64,000 nt of DNA from Methylorubrum sp. B1-46 (GCF_021117295.1 NZ_CP088247.1:1689001-1753000); one strand, 5' to 3'. Counted from the first letter of the stretch, positions 36,000-45,562 are shown. The notes: generated by a model not told the origin, from the letters alone. Numbers and translations: made by a program.

Positions 36000-36632
36000 A
36001 TGCCTGCCGAAACCTTCGATGCCACCGCCGCCCGCCTGCGCGCCTGCCGGCTCTGCCGCGACGCGCCGCTCTACGGCGCACCCCTGCCGCATGAGCCGCG
36101 CCCCGTGGTGCAGGGCAGCGCCACCGCGCGGCTGTTGATCGCGAGTCAGGCGCCGGGCAACCGGGCGCATCGCAGCGGCATCCCGTTCAGCGATCCGTCG
36201 GGCCGGCGCCTGCGGGCGTTGCTCGGGCTCGATGAGGCGGCGTTCTACGACTCCACACGGGTGGCGATCCTGCCGATGGGCGCCTGCTTCCCCGGCCTCG
36301 ATGCCAAGGGCGGCGACCGGCCGCCGCGGCGGGAATGCGCGCCGGCTTGGCGGGCCGACCTCCTCGCCGGCCTGCCGCGGCTCGATCTGATCCTGGTGAT
36401 CGGCCAGTACGCGCAAGCCTGGCACCTCGGGCCGCGACCGGGTGGCCTCACCGAGACGGTTGCGGGCTGGCGCGCAATCCTCGACGCCTCGGCGCGGCCG
36501 CGGGTGCTGCCCCTGCCCCATCCCTCCTGGCGCAACAACGGCTGGCTCCGGACGAACCCGTGGTTCGAGGCCGACCTTCTGCCGGTGCTGCGGGCCGAGG
36601 TGGCGCGGGTGATGGTGGATACGAAGAATTGA
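36000..36632 (+). CDS. Uracil-DNA glycosylase superfamily protein
   Basis: A 210-residue protein with the family's pattern: [20 protein letters not shown] near residue 45 (water-activating loop region), the [10 protein letters not shown] segment, LILVIGQYA, and the C-terminal LPHPSWRN loop corresponding to the uracil-binding His motif. An N-terminal CRLCRDAP could form part of an iron-sulfur site as in family 4/5 enzymes, but only two cysteines are close. Probably base-excision repair; substrate range uncertain. The start at 36000 fits the conserved region. Confidence 0.8.
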   Translation: MPAETFDATAARLRACRLCRDAPLYGAPLPHEPRPVVQGSATARLLIASQAPGNRAHRSGIPFSDPSGRRLRALLGLDEAAFYDSTRVAILPMGACFPGLDAKGGDRPPRRECAPAWRADLLAGLPRLDLILVIGQYAQAWHLGPRPGGLTETVAGWRAILDASARPRVLPLPHPSWRNNGWLRTNPWFEADLLPVLRAEVARVMVDTKN

Positions 36633-36765
36633 AATTCTGGAGCGTGCGTCAACCGTACGACCGCCAGCCTGCACCACCTGGAGAACTCCAGCGTTGACAG
36701 GCAGCCGCCTTGGGGGGATCGCTGCCGCGCCCAAGCCACCGACGCGTGTCACCGACGAGAGCCCG

Positions 36766-37464
36766 ATGCCGGAGAGTGCCGACCCCCGCGACCGCCTGAT
36801 CGTCGCCCTCGACCTGCCCGATGTGGCGGCGGCCGAGCGGCTGGTCGCGCGCATCGGCGATGCGGCGACCTTCTATAAGATCGGCTACCGGCTAGCTTAC
36901 GCGGGCGGGCTCGACTTCGCCGCGCGGCTGGCGCGCGCGGGCAAGAAGACCTTCCTCGATCTCAAGCTCCACGACATCGGCAACACCGTCGAGGAGGGGG
37001 TGCGCTCGGCCTCCGCGCTCGGCGCGACCTTCCTGACGGTGCATGCCTATCCGCAGACCATGCGCGCGGCCGTACGCGGGCGCGGCGCCGGCCTGAAGAT
37101 CCTCGCGGTCACCGTGCTGACCTCCTACGACGATGCGGATGCGGCGGAGGCCGGCTACGCCCTCCCCGTCGCCGAGCTCGTCGCGCGCCGCGCAACGCAG
37201 GCGGCCGAGATCGGCATCGACGGCATCGTCTGCGCGGCGGCCGAGGCGGGTGCGGTGCGCGCGCGGATCGGCCCGTCGGGGCTGATCGTGACGCCCGGCA
37301 TACGGCCTGCGGGCGCGGAGGCCGGCGATCAGAAGCGGGTGATGACGCCGGGGCAGGCGCGGGCGGCGGGCATCGACCACGTGGTGGTCGGGCGCCCGAT
37401 CACCGGAGCGGACGACCCCCGCGCGGTCGCGCAGAGAATCGTTGCCGAGATGGAGGACGCTTAG
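36766..37464 (+). CDS. pyrF: Orotidine 5'-phosphate decarboxylase
   Basis: Last step of UMP synthesis. The 232-residue product begins LIVALDLPD, contains KIGYRLAY and the catalytic [11 protein letters not shown] (Asp/Lys/Asp network, about residues 65-75), then VTPGIRPAG and the phosphate-binding [11 protein letters not shown] prefer the ATG at 36766, preceded by GACGAGAG; the upstream ATG at 36694 adds 24 non-conserved residues. A DUF1330 gene follows after two bases, so they probably share a transcript. Confidence 0.95.
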   Translation: MPESADPRDRLIVALDLPDVAAAERLVARIGDAATFYKIGYRLAYAGGLDFAARLARAGKKTFLDLKLHDIGNTVEEGVRSASALGATFLTVHAYPQTMRAAVRGRGAGLKILAVTVLTSYDDADAAEAGYALPVAELVARRATQAAEIGIDGIVCAAAEAGAVRARIGPSGLIVTPGIRPAGAEAGDQKRVMTPGQARAAGIDHVVVGRPITGADDPRAVAQRIVAEMEDA

Positions 37465-37466
37465 AC

Positions 37467-37811
37467 ATGACCAAGGGCTATTGGATCGTGCGGGTCGATG
37501 TGAGCGACGCGGAGGCCTACAAGGCCTACGCGGCGGCCAACGGTGCCGCCTTCGCCCGCTTCGGCGGCCGCTTCCTCGTGCGCGGCGGCGCCTTCGAGGC
37601 AGTGACGGGGCAGGCGCGGGCGCGCAACGTCATCGTCGAGTTCCCGAGCTACGACGACGCGCTGGCCTGCTGGAACTCCGACCTCTACCAATCGGCCCGC
37701 GCCCTGCAGAAGGGCGGCGCGGAGGCCGACATCCTGGTGATCGAGGGCTATGACGGCCCGCAGCCCGTCGTCTCCGAGCCGGCGCCGACGCCGGGCACCG
37801 CATCGGAGTAA
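37467..37811 (+). CDS. DUF1330 family protein
   Basis: A 114-residue protein of the ferredoxin-like DUF1330 family: KGYWIVRVDVSDAEAYKAY, FGGRFLVRGG, and the C-terminal IVEFPSYDDALACWNSDLYQ are its hallmark strands. The final 20 residues are a Pro-rich tail. No biochemical role is established to my knowledge. It is two bases behind pyrF, indicating co-transcription. Confidence 0.87.
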   Translation: MTKGYWIVRVDVSDAEAYKAYAAANGAAFARFGGRFLVRGGAFEAVTGQARARNVIVEFPSYDDALACWNSDLYQSARALQKGGAEADILVIEGYDGPQPVVSEPAPTPGTASE

Positions 37812-37849
37812 GCAGGTCTCGAACAGATCCCTGAGATCGCCCGGCCGCC

Positions 37850-38476
37850 TCAGCGGCCCCCTGCCCGCAGGGCACTGAGCAGGAAGGCGATCATCACCGG
37901 CAGTGGCGGCTCGATCGTATTGGGCTGCCGGCCGACCAGCATCGGGTGGCAGTAGCGGGTGACCCCGGCCTGAAGGCAGGCTGCGGCGCTCTTCGGGTCG
38001 GCGACGGTGAAGGCGCCCTCGCGCATCCCGTCGGCCACCACCCGCGCGAGCACGGCGCCGATGCGATCGACATGGGCCTGGCACACCCCCCAGCTCTCGC
38101 TCATCGCTGCCTCGACCATCTCGTGGACGCGCGGATGCGCCTCGAAGCGGCGGCGGCAATCGTCATGAAGCGCGGTGATGATCCGGCTGAGCCGCTCCGG
38201 GGCATCGAGGTTCGGCGCGTCGGCGATCGTGGCGATCATCGCCTCGATCTCGCCGGTCAGTTGCTCGACCACCGCCTCGTTGATCGCCTTCTTCGACTCG
38301 AAGAACCGGTAGACGTTGGCCGGGCTCATCTTCAGCGTGCGGGCGATATCGGCGACCGTGGTCTTCTGATAGCCGATCTCCTGGAACGAGCGGGCCGCCG
38401 TCTCCACGATCCGGTCACGCGTCGTCGGGGTGGCGTCTTCGACAGGAGGAAGGATCTGGGCCGTGGCGGCGGACAT
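37850..38476 (-). CDS. TetR/AcrR-family transcriptional regulator
   Basis: A 208-residue regulator with a clear N-terminal HTH (TVADIARTLKMSPANVYRFF, about residues 40-59) and a helical ligand domain. Similar proteins often repress a neighbouring efflux or SDR gene; the nearest divergent sequence is a broken SDR gene at 38713, so it may have lost its target. No operator palindrome stands out in the short upstream gap. Confidence 0.85.
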   Translation of the reverse strand: MSAATAQILPPVEDATPTTRDRIVETAARSFQEIGYQKTTVADIARTLKMSPANVYRFFESKKAINEAVVEQLTGEIEAMIATIADAPNLDAPERLSRIITALHDDCRRRFEAHPRVHEMVEAAMSESWGVCQAHVDRIGAVLARVVADGMREGAFTVADPKSAAACLQAGVTRYCHPMLVGRQPNTIEPPLPVMIAFLLSALRAGGR

Positions 38477-39184
38477 CGTTGTTTGTACCTAAGCTTCGAC
38501 ACCGGCCGCGTCAAAGCGGCTTGATGCGAGCGGTTGGCTTCACAAAGCACCAGAGGGGCACGCTGTTCCAACGCCCCCGCTTGCGCCCCGGAACCGGGTC
38601 GCTCCGGCCGTGCTTGCCCCGGAATCGCCGCTTCCGAAAGTGCGTGCCGGTCATGCACGGTGCATCGTCGCAACCATCGGAGAGCGGCTGTTTTCCGCGG
38701 ATGGAACCTCTCATGAAGCTCGAAGGCAAGGGGGCTTCTGATCACCGGCGCCGATTCCGGGATCGGCCGGGCGACGGCGGTCCTGTTCGCGCAGGAAGGC
38801 GCGGATGTCGCGATCACCGGCAACACCGATGCGGCGGGCATCGCCGAGACCGCATCCCACGGTGAGGCCGCCGGCCGAGGGGCGCTCGTCATCCGGAACG
38901 ATGTCGGCCGGAACGATGTCGGCGATCCGACCTCGGTCGCCGCGACCTTCGACACGGCCGCGCGCGATCCCGGAAGGCTCGACAGGCTGCCTACCCGCAG
39001 GTTTTGCGGCGGCAGCGACCCGATGATCGGCCGTAGGACGTCCGATTTCGGAGAGGATACTTTGTCCGCAGCCCAACCGGCATGCGCACATCACGCGCGG
39101 CCTTGCCGTTCACCGCACCGGATGGTCAGCCTATCGAAGGCTCAGGCGTCGCTGTGACGCCCGAGCAGCGTGTGCGGGAAGCGA
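38477..39184. other. Gene-poor stretch containing an SDR pseudogene
   Basis: About 700 bases without an intact gene. The middle holds the SDR remnant at 38713-38983; the flanks show no open frame with recognisable features. It probably represents decayed sequence between the TetR gene and the small gene at 39185. Confidence 0.6.
38713..38983 (+). pseudogene. Short-chain dehydrogenase/reductase remnant
   Basis: ATG AAG CTC GAA GGC AAG opens the gene as in intact SDRs, but after GGGGG the frame shifts. In the next frame the cofactor motif follows: LLITGADSGIGRATAVLFAQ, then EGADVAITGN and GRLD at the end. Homology stops before the NNAG and YxxxK motifs, so the gene is both frameshifted and truncated. 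A 15-base exact tandem duplication (38893-38922) lies in the remnant. Confidence 0.8.
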
Positions 39185-39385
39185 CTACGAGCCGAATTGC
39201 GAGCCGAGCTGTTCCAGATACTCCGCGAGGTCGAGGCCACCGACACGCCGGCCGTACTCGAAGCGCATGCCGCGCCGGATATCGACCTGGGTCGAGCGGG
39301 TGTTGAGCGTGAAGGGCCGGACGCAGACCCAGGCGCCGTCGGTGCGGTGCTCGAAGAAGCCGAGGATGTCGTGAGGGGCGGCCAT
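39185..39385 (-). CDS. Small protein of unknown function
   Basis: A 66-residue protein, MAAPHDILGFFEHRTDGAWV at the start, rich in aromatic and Arg residues, with beta-type alternation and an acidic end (LDLAEYLEQLGSQFGS). The ATG at 39385 has GAGATG upstream. I do not recognise it; codon use matches the surrounding genome, which supports it being real. Confidence 0.6.
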   Translation of the reverse strand: MAAPHDILGFFEHRTDGAWVCVRPFTLNTRSTQVDIRRGMRFEYGRRVGGLDLAEYLEQLGSQFGS

Positions 39386-39586
39386 GGTTCATCTCGCGGG
39401 TGGGTGCGGAGAACCAACGGAGGCGGCGCAGAAGAGTTCAATCGTCCCGCCGTCCTTTCTCTCGCTTTTCTCTCGGCCAAGCTTGCCTTTCTGTCCTTCG
39501 AAGCTTCGAATGGCCAAGCTTGCTCTTCGGCCGATTTGCATTGCCAAGATTTGGCGCGTCGTTTCGGAGGCTGATCCGATCCTGCC

Positions 39587-40081
39587 TCAGCGCCGACCGG
39601 TCGAGCCGAAGCCGCCCTGCCCGCGTCCGGACGCGGGCGCATCCGGCTCGGCCGTGCCCTCGCGGATCTCGAAATCCGGCCGGAACACGCGGGTGAAGAC
39701 GAGCTGTGCGATGCGCTCGCCCGGCTCGATGCGGATCGCCGCCCGGCTGCCGGGCGGGTTGCGGTTCCAGGCAGAGATCATCAGCGGCCCCTCGTAATCG
39801 GCGTCGATCACGCCTGTGCCGTTGCCGAGCACCAACCCCTCCCGATGGCCGAGGCCGGAGCGGGCGAAGACCAGCCCGCACCAGTCGGGATCGCCGATCC
39901 GGACCGACACGCCGGCGGGGATCAGCGCCGGCGACGCCTGCGGTTCGAGGAGCAGCGGCGCATCGAGGCAGGCATGCAGGTCGAGCCCCGCGGCCGCCGC
40001 GCTGCCCCAGCGGGGGAAGCCCCATCCGATCAACCGCGGATCGAGGAGGTGGAGGCCGACCTTCGGGAGGGAATCTGGCAA
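39587..40081 (-). CDS. dut: dUTP diphosphatase
   Basis: Hydrolyses dUTP to dUMP, limiting uracil in DNA. The trimeric dUTPase motifs are all present in the 164-residue product: AGLDLHACLD (1), ARSGLGHREG (2), GVIDADYEG (3), RIAQLVF (4) and the C-terminal GRGQGGFGSTGR (5). The N-terminal 25 residues are slightly longer than usual. The downstream gap to 39385 has two copies of GGCCAAGCTTGC (about 39476 and 39514). Confidence 0.94.
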   Translation of the reverse strand: MPDSLPKVGLHLLDPRLIGWGFPRWGSAAAAGLDLHACLDAPLLLEPQASPALIPAGVSVRIGDPDWCGLVFARSGLGHREGLVLGNGTGVIDADYEGPLMISAWNRNPPGSRAAIRIEPGERIAQLVFTRVFRPDFEIREGTAEPDAPASGRGQGGFGSTGRR

Positions 40082-40183
40082 AGGGGTCTTCTCGACGTCC
40101 GGATGAGAGGGCGGGACGAGCTTTCCGCGAACCGCGCGGTCAGGGCAATCCTGGGCGGGGACGGATCAGGGGGGGACGAGCGG

Positions 40184-40948
40184 ATGGCGCGCTGGGTAGC
40201 GGGGCTGGACGGGTGCCGCGGCGCCTGGGCGGGTGCCCTGATCGATCTCGACGCCCCCACGCGCTGGCGCTGCGCCCGTTTCCGGCGGGTGATCGATCTG
40301 CTCGGCGGGCCGGAGGCACCGGTCTGCGCCGGCATCGACGTGCCGATCGGCCTGCCCGACCGGGTGAGGGGTGGCGGGCGCTCCGCCGATCGGGCGGCGC
40401 GGGCGTTTCTCGGGGCGGGGCGTTCCAGCGTCTTCCCGGTGCCGCCCCGCGCCGCGGTCTATGCCGCGAGCTACGATGCGGCCAAGGCGCTGTCGCGGGC
40501 TGGATCCGAGCCACCCTTCGCGCCCTCGATCCAGTGCTGGAACATCCTGCGCTACGTCCGCGAGGTCGACGACTTGCTGCGCGGGCGGCCGGATCTCGCG
40601 ACGCGCCTGCACGAGGTGCATCCGGAGGTCGCCTTCTTCCGCCTCAACGGTGACAGGCGTCTCGCCGCGGGCAAGAAGGGCCCGGCCCGCCTCGAAGGGC
40701 TTTCCGCGCGCCGGGCGCTGCTGATCGCTGCCGGGCTGCCCGAGGCGCTGGTCCGATCGGCACCGCCGGCGGGGATCGGCGCCGACGACCACCTCGACGC
40801 CATGGCGGCCCTCGTCGTCGCCCGCGACATCGCGGCGGACCGGGCCGAGCCGCTTCCCAACGCGATCGAGCGCGACAGCTATGGTCTGCCGATCGTGATC
40901 TGGGCGCCCGCTGCCCCTGATCGCCCCGATCCGGCCCCCATGCCGTGA
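40184..40948 (+). CDS. DUF429 family predicted nuclease
   Basis: A 254-residue protein with the DUF429 signature acidic residues: VAGLDGCRGAWAGA at the start, CAGIDVPIGLPD near residue 50, HEVHPEVAFF, and ADDHLDAMAALVVA near the C-terminus. The family has an RNase H-like fold with Asp residues in those blocks. It lies divergent from dut and 12 bases before the Nudix gene, so the latter is probably co-transcribed. Substrate unknown. Confidence 0.85.
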   Translation: MARWVAGLDGCRGAWAGALIDLDAPTRWRCARFRRVIDLLGGPEAPVCAGIDVPIGLPDRVRGGGRSADRAARAFLGAGRSSVFPVPPRAAVYAASYDAAKALSRAGSEPPFAPSIQCWNILRYVREVDDLLRGRPDLATRLHEVHPEVAFFRLNGDRRLAAGKKGPARLEGLSARRALLIAAGLPEALVRSAPPAGIGADDHLDAMAALVVARDIAADRAEPLPNAIERDSYGLPIVIWAPAAPDRPDPAPMP

Positions 40949-40960
40949 GGAGTTGAGCCC

Positions 40961-41497
40961 GTGACTGACCGCCCCGACGCGGGCCTGCCCGCAGACTTGC
41001 CGAAGCGCGACATCGCCCGCGCCCTGGTCTTCGACCCCGCCAACCGCCTGCTCCTGATCGAGTACGAGGCCACCCGTCCCATCGATCCGGCGAGGCCCGA
41101 GGCCCGCGGCTTCTGGTTCATGCCCGGCGGCGGGCTGGAGCCGGGCGAGAGCCACGAGGCCGCGTGCCGGCGCGAACTCTCGGAGGAGATCGGTGTCACG
41201 GAGGTGGAGCTCGGCCCCTGCGTCGCCGTCTGCGACGGGCCGTTCCACCTATTCCGCAAGCCGCGCTGGGCCCGCGAGCGCTACTTCGTGGTCCGGCTCG
41301 CGAGCGATGCCGTCGATACGAGCCGGCTCGCCGAAACCGAGGACAACCCCGTGCGCGGCACCCGCTGGTGGCCGCTCGCCGAACTTGCTGCCTCGGCCGA
41401 GCGCATCGAGCCCGCCGGCTTGGCCGAGTTGGCGCAACGAATCGCCTCCGGCGACGTTCCGGACCAGCCCGTCCGCCTCGACTGGCAGAACGCTTGA
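40961..41497 (+). CDS. Nudix hydrolase
   Basis: A 178-residue protein with an intact Nudix box starting GGGLEPGESHEAACRREL and ending SEEIG (about residues 50-72, all catalytic Glu present), preceded by GFWFMPG. Hydrolyses a nucleoside diphosphate linked to another group; the substrate cannot be told. GTG start at 40961, 12 bases behind the DUF429 gene. Confidence 0.9.
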   Translation: MTDRPDAGLPADLPKRDIARALVFDPANRLLLIEYEATRPIDPARPEARGFWFMPGGGLEPGESHEAACRRELSEEIGVTEVELGPCVAVCDGPFHLFRKPRWARERYFVVRLASDAVDTSRLAETEDNPVRGTRWWPLAELAASAERIEPAGLAELAQRIASGDVPDQPVRLDWQNA

Positions 41498-41735
41498 GCC
41501 TTTTCGCGCGGGAGGCCCGCCGCCATTCGCGGCGAGGTCTGCCGACGCGTGCAGGCCCGGCGCCTGACGCGTCGTCGGCAGGATCGTGTCCGATCCGGCC
41601 CTTTCAGGCGCGCCATGGAATCGCGCCCGCTACTCAGGATGTGCGCAAGCGCATCTGCCGGAGGGGATGGATTTCGAGCGTCAGATCGTTTGGTTAGCGC
41701 GTCCCACGACAGCAAGGATGAAAGGATAACCGCCC

Positions 41736-42422
41736 ATGTTCCCGCAGGTTCTGACCGATGGCTATCGCAGCTTTCTCGGCGAGCGGCTCCCGAGCGAGCG
41801 GCGCAAGTACGAGACGCTCGGCAAGGAAGGCCAGGAGCCTGAAGTGCTGCTGATCGGCTGCTGCGACAGCCGCGTCGCCCCGGAGGTGATCTTCGACACG
41901 GGGCCTGGCCAGATCTTCACGATCCGCAACGTGGCCAACATCGTGCCGCCCGCCGAGCACGACACCGCCTATCACGGCACCTCCTCGGCGATCGAGTTCG
42001 CGGTCCAGGCCCTGAAGGTGAAGCATATCGTCGTGCTCGGCCACGCCACCTGCGGCGGCATCAAGGCCGCGGGGCTCGGCGCCGACCCGCTCTCGTCCGG
42101 CAACTTCATCGGCCGCTGGGTCTCGCTGGTCGAGCCGGCGAAGAAGAAGCTCAGCGAGGCCGGCGACACCCCGGAGAAGGAAGGCTTCCTCACCCGCCTC
42201 GAATACGCGATGGTCGCCCAGAGCCTCGAGAACCTGATGACCTTCGACTTCATCCGCGAGGCCGTCGAGGCCGGCCGGCTGCACCTGCACGGCGCGCATT
42301 TCGGCATCGTCACCGGCGAGCTGCGCATTCGTGACCCGAAGACCGGCGAGTTCCAGTCGGTGGTCGAGCGCGACGGTCAGACGCTCTCCGCCTCCGCCCT
42401 GATCGGCTGCACCCAGGCGTAA
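41736..42422 (+). CDS. Beta-class carbonic anhydrase
   Basis: Reversible hydration of CO2 to bicarbonate with a zinc ion in the cytosol. In the 228-residue product the metal ligands and catalytic dyad are in GCCDSRVAPE (Cys/Asp/Arg, about residues 42-51) and LGHATCGGI (His and Cys, near 103-108). In a methylotroph it would supply bicarbonate for carboxylation, which is inference. An isolated gene with its own terminator at 42464. Confidence 0.94.
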   Translation: MFPQVLTDGYRSFLGERLPSERRKYETLGKEGQEPEVLLIGCCDSRVAPEVIFDTGPGQIFTIRNVANIVPPAEHDTAYHGTSSAIEFAVQALKVKHIVVLGHATCGGIKAAGLGADPLSSGNFIGRWVSLVEPAKKKLSEAGDTPEKEGFLTRLEYAMVAQSLENLMTFDFIREAVEAGRLHLHGAHFGIVTGELRIRDPKTGEFQSVVERDGQTLSASALIGCTQA

Positions 42423-42463
42423 GACGCCTCGCGGCCGCGTCCAACGGCTTCCGACAAACCCGC

Positions 42464-42493
42464 GGCGCCTCCGATTTTGGAGGCGCCGTTTTC
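42464..42493 (+). terminator. Rho-independent terminator after carbonic anhydrase
   Basis: CGGCGCCTCC (42464-42473) pairs perfectly with GGAGGCGCCG (42480-42489) around a six-base loop GATTTT and is followed by TTTTC. Confidence 0.85.
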
Positions 42494-42552
42494 GTATTCG
42501 TCAGCCGCGATAGGCGCGCGGCGCCCGTAACTCGTTCATGAGACACGCGCAC

Positions 42553-42585
42553 GAAAAGAGGCGGCGGACCTTCCGGTCCGCCGCC
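42553..42585 (-). terminator. Rho-independent terminator after the DUF4142 gene
   Basis: GGCGGCGGACC (42560-42570) and GGTCCGCCGCC (42575-42585) pair perfectly over 11 bases with loop TTCC. On the minus strand TCTTTTC follows, 31 bases after the stop of the gene at 42616. Confidence 0.8.
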
Positions 42586-42615
42586 TTCAACCCCCATGAG
42601 CGGAGGGACGTCGCC

Positions 42616-43326
42616 TTAGCGGGCGCCCGGGAGGCGCTGGGCCATGCTGTAGTGCTGCTGGAGCACCGGCAGGGCCTGTTGGGCGTAGTTGCGCAGGGCC
42701 GGGTTCGGGCCGGACTGGGCGTAGGACTGCGTCATGCCGATCGACATCTGGTGCGCCATCACCTGCTGCTGGCCGTAGAGACGGTCGAAGCGGGCTCCGG
42801 GCGGGGTGGCGTTCAGCTCGGCCAGCATCTGCTGCTGCTGCGGGTTCGGCTGCACCACGGTGGTGCCCGCGGTGGTATCCGGGTCGAACGCACGGACACC
42901 GGCGGCCGCGCCGCGGCTCAGGCCAGCGCCGGCGCCTTCGATCGCACCGACCGGGCCGCCCTGCAGGGTGCCGCCGACCACGCCGGTGGCCACACCCGTG
43001 GCCGCACCGACCGCGCCGCCGGCGATGGCGAGCGGAGCCTCGACCAAGCCGCCGACGAGACCGCCGGGGCCGGCCTGACGGGCAGCCACGTAGTTGCGCT
43101 CGCCGCCGGCCAGGGCGACGTTAGCGGCCTGATGGTCACGCAGGGCCTCGCGGGCATAGGCCCGCACCGCCGGATTGCGGCTCTTCTGCAGCGCGATCTG
43201 AGCGGACTGGATCTCGAAGGCATTTGCCTGCATGGCGTCCAGGCGGAAATCGCCCCCGACCTGGGCGAAAGCGGGGGTCGCCATGGCGACGACGAGAGCG
43301 GACGCAGCAGCGTATTTCTTCAGCAT
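42616..43326 (-). CDS. Exported DUF4142 protein with glycine-zipper centre
   Basis: A 236-residue protein with a Sec signal (MLKKYAAASALVVAMATPAFA, residues 1-21) and a DUF4142-like ferritin-type helical domain split by a Gly/Ala/Val-rich stretch (about residues 88-150) resembling a glycine-zipper membrane segment, then a PNPQQQQM helix. Probably an outer-membrane or periplasmic stress-related protein. A strong terminator follows. Some C-terminal residues of the helical domain repeat the N-terminal pattern, N/R-PALRNYAQQAL. Confidence 0.75.
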   Translation of the reverse strand: MLKKYAAASALVVAMATPAFAQVGGDFRLDAMQANAFEIQSAQIALQKSRNPAVRAYAREALRDHQAANVALAGGERNYVAARQAGPGGLVGGLVEAPLAIAGGAVGAATGVATGVVGGTLQGGPVGAIEGAGAGLSRGAAAGVRAFDPDTTAGTTVVQPNPQQQQMLAELNATPPGARFDRLYGQQQVMAHQMSIGMTQSYAQSGPNPALRNYAQQALPVLQQHYSMAQRLPGAR

Positions 43327-43448
43327 ACCTTACCTCAAATATCGGATTGCCGACATGCGGACTGGCCTCGACAACCGAATGCACCGGTCGAGGCCGTGAA
43401 GATCACTTCGACGCGTCAACGACGACCTTCCAAGCTGGTTCCCGAAAT

Positions 43449-44588
43449 TTGATTAAGCTTTTTCCTTCCGACCCCATCCGGGGAAAACTGGTCCTCGTCC
43501 AAGGGCTTCGTGCCCTGGCTGCGCTGATGGTGGTCGTTCATCACGCGCAGAACGAGGCCGCAATCCTGGCCGGGCGGACGGGAGCTGATTTCATTCCGCG
43601 CAATGGGCTGCCCTGGCCGGCGGGTGTCGATATCTTCTTCGTCATCTCCGGCTTCATCATCGTCCACGCGGCGAGCCCGCTCTACGGCCAGCCGGGCGCG
43701 CGCCGGCGCTTCCTCGCCCACCGCATCGCCCGGCTCGTGCCGCTCTACTGGCTCGTGACCGGGCTCTATCTCGCTCTTGGTCTGGCCATGCCCGCCCTGC
43801 TCAGCGGCGAGGGCGGCCCGCCGGACGCGGTGCGCATCCTCGCCTCCTTCCTGTTCTGGCCGATGGCCCGGCCCGACGGCGCGGTGCTGCCGCTCTACGG
43901 TCTGGGATGGACCCTGAACTACGAGATGGCCTTCTACGCCCTGTTCGCCCTCGGCCTCGGCTTCTCCCGGCGCGGGGCCGTGGCGTGGCTGGTGGGCGCC
44001 CTGGCGCTCGTCGCGCTTGCCGGGCTCTGGATCCCCGCGCCGCCGGTCCCCCTCGCCTTCTGGTCCGACCCGATCGTGCTCGAATTCGCCTTCGGCGCCG
44101 GCCTCGGCCTTCTGCGTGCGGAAGGGTTTCGCCTCCACGCGCCGTCCCGGGCGGCGCTCGCCGCGGCCGGCCTGTTCGGCCTCGCCCTCGCTCCCTCCGA
44201 GACGGGCGTCCGCCTCCTCGCCTGGGGGCTGCCCGCGGCCTTCCTCGTCGCGGCGGCGGTGCTCGGCCGGGACCGGCCCGAATCCGTGTCCAGTGGCGAG
44301 GCCGCCCGCCTCCTCGGTGCGGCGGAGCGGCTGGGTGATGCCTCCTACGCGCTCTACCTGCTGCATCCCTTCGTTCTGCGGGCGGTCCGCGAGGGGCTGC
44401 TGCGCACCGGTCTCGCGGCCCCGCTCGGCCCCTGGCCGAGCCTCGTCCTGATGGTCGTGCTGACCCTGCCGGCGGCGCTCCTCGTCCACCGTTGGGTGGA
44501 GCGGCCGCTGACCCGCCTCGTGCGCCGCCGGCTCGAACCCGCCCGCCCGGCCGAGGCGCCGGAAAGCGCGGTGATGCGTGAGCGATGA
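43449..44588 (+). CDS. Acyltransferase family 3 (OafA/ExoZ-type) membrane protein
   Basis: A roughly 379-residue inner-membrane acyltransferase with about ten hydrophobic segments. Family marks: QGLRALAALMVVVHHA (catalytic His, about residue 30), FFVISGFII, RIARLVPLYW and a final DASYALYLLHPF. It probably adds acetyl or succinyl groups to exopolysaccharide or O-antigen. The start is uncertain: no ATG or GTG precedes the conserved region except one far upstream inside the DUF4142 gene, so I use TTG at 43449, with weak ribosome-site support. Confidence 0.82.
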   Translation: MIKLFPSDPIRGKLVLVQGLRALAALMVVVHHAQNEAAILAGRTGADFIPRNGLPWPAGVDIFFVISGFIIVHAASPLYGQPGARRRFLAHRIARLVPLYWLVTGLYLALGLAMPALLSGEGGPPDAVRILASFLFWPMARPDGAVLPLYGLGWTLNYEMAFYALFALGLGFSRRGAVAWLVGALALVALAGLWIPAPPVPLAFWSDPIVLEFAFGAGLGLLRAEGFRLHAPSRAALAAAGLFGLALAPSETGVRLLAWGLPAAFLVAAAVLGRDRPESVSSGEAARLLGAAERLGDASYALYLLHPFVLRAVREGLLRTGLAAPLGPWPSLVLMVVLTLPAALLVHRWVERPLTRLVRRRLEPARPAEAPESAVMRER

Positions 44589-44698
44589 CGCGGGCGGGGA
44601 TGACGGACTGCCGCGCGGTTTTCCCTGGCGCCGTTTCGATCTAGCCTTTTGGCGCCCGACATCGCCCTGTCGCTCCTCGCCGTATTCGGAGGCCGGCC

Positions 44699-45562
44699 AT
44701 GAAGACCCTGCTCGTTCCGGTCACCCTCCACGACGCCCTGCCCTCGGTCTTCGCCACCGCGGTGCTGGTGGCGCGCCGCTTCGGCAGCCTGATCGAGGGC
44801 GTGTCGTTGCGCCCGGCGCTCGCCGAGTACGTCCCCGTGGACATGGTCGGCGGCATGACGTGGCTGCGCGACGAGGAGGCCGACCAAGCCGAGGCGCAGG
44901 ATGCGGGTCAGCGCTTCGTCGCGGCGATGGAGGCGGCGGGGCTGCCCCGGCGCGAGCCCGGCGCCTCCTGCGCCCCGGATGCGGTGGCCAATGCCGGGCC
45001 GCGTTACCGCTGGCAGCCCGACGTGCCGCCCGGCGACGCCTTCCTCGGCCAGTACGCGCGGCTGTTCTCGGCGACCGTCGTCGGGCGCCCCGGCGCCGAC
45101 GACGGCGCGCCGCGCATGACCACCTTCGAGACCGCGCTGTTCGAGAGCGGGCGCCCGATCCTGCTGGCGCCGCCTGCCGCCCCCGCCTGCCTCGGCGAGG
45201 CGATCCTGATCGCCTGGAACGGCTCGACCGAGACGGCGCGCGCCATCGCCTTCGCCATGCCCTTCCTGCGCCGGGCCCGGCGCGTGCTCGTGCTCAGCGC
45301 CGAGGGCGGAATGGTGCCGGGTCCGAGCGCGGAGGATGTGGCCCGCTCGCTCGCCTGCGAGGGGATCGAGGCCGAGCACAAGGCGCTGCCCGCCGGTCGC
45401 CGCACCCCCGGCGAACTCTATCTCGACACCGCCGAGTCGTTCGGCTGCGACCTCCTGATCAAGGGCGCCTACACCCAGAGCCGCCTGCGCCAGATGATTT
45501 TCGGCGGGCCGACCAGCCACATCCTGTCGCATGCGACCGTGCCGGTGCTGATGGCGCACTGA
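44699..45562 (+). CDS. Universal stress protein (UspA family, two-domain)
   Basis: A 287-residue cytosolic protein starting MKTLLVPVTLHD; its second half, LIAWNGSTETARAIAFAMP and GCDLLIKGAYTQSRLRQMIF followed by a small-residue HILSHATVPVLMAH end, is a complete Usp domain. The first domain is less conserved. Likely ATP- or AMP-binding stress adaptor. It has a GGAGG ribosome site and no partner genes. Confidence 0.88.
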   Translation: MKTLLVPVTLHDALPSVFATAVLVARRFGSLIEGVSLRPALAEYVPVDMVGGMTWLRDEEADQAEAQDAGQRFVAAMEAAGLPRREPGASCAPDAVANAGPRYRWQPDVPPGDAFLGQYARLFSATVVGRPGADDGAPRMTTFETALFESGRPILLAPPAAPACLGEAILIAWNGSTETARAIAFAMPFLRRARRVLVLSAEGGMVPGPSAEDVARSLACEGIEAEHKALPAGRRTPGELYLDTAESFGCDLLIKGAYTQSRLRQMIFGGPTSHILSHATVPVLMAH

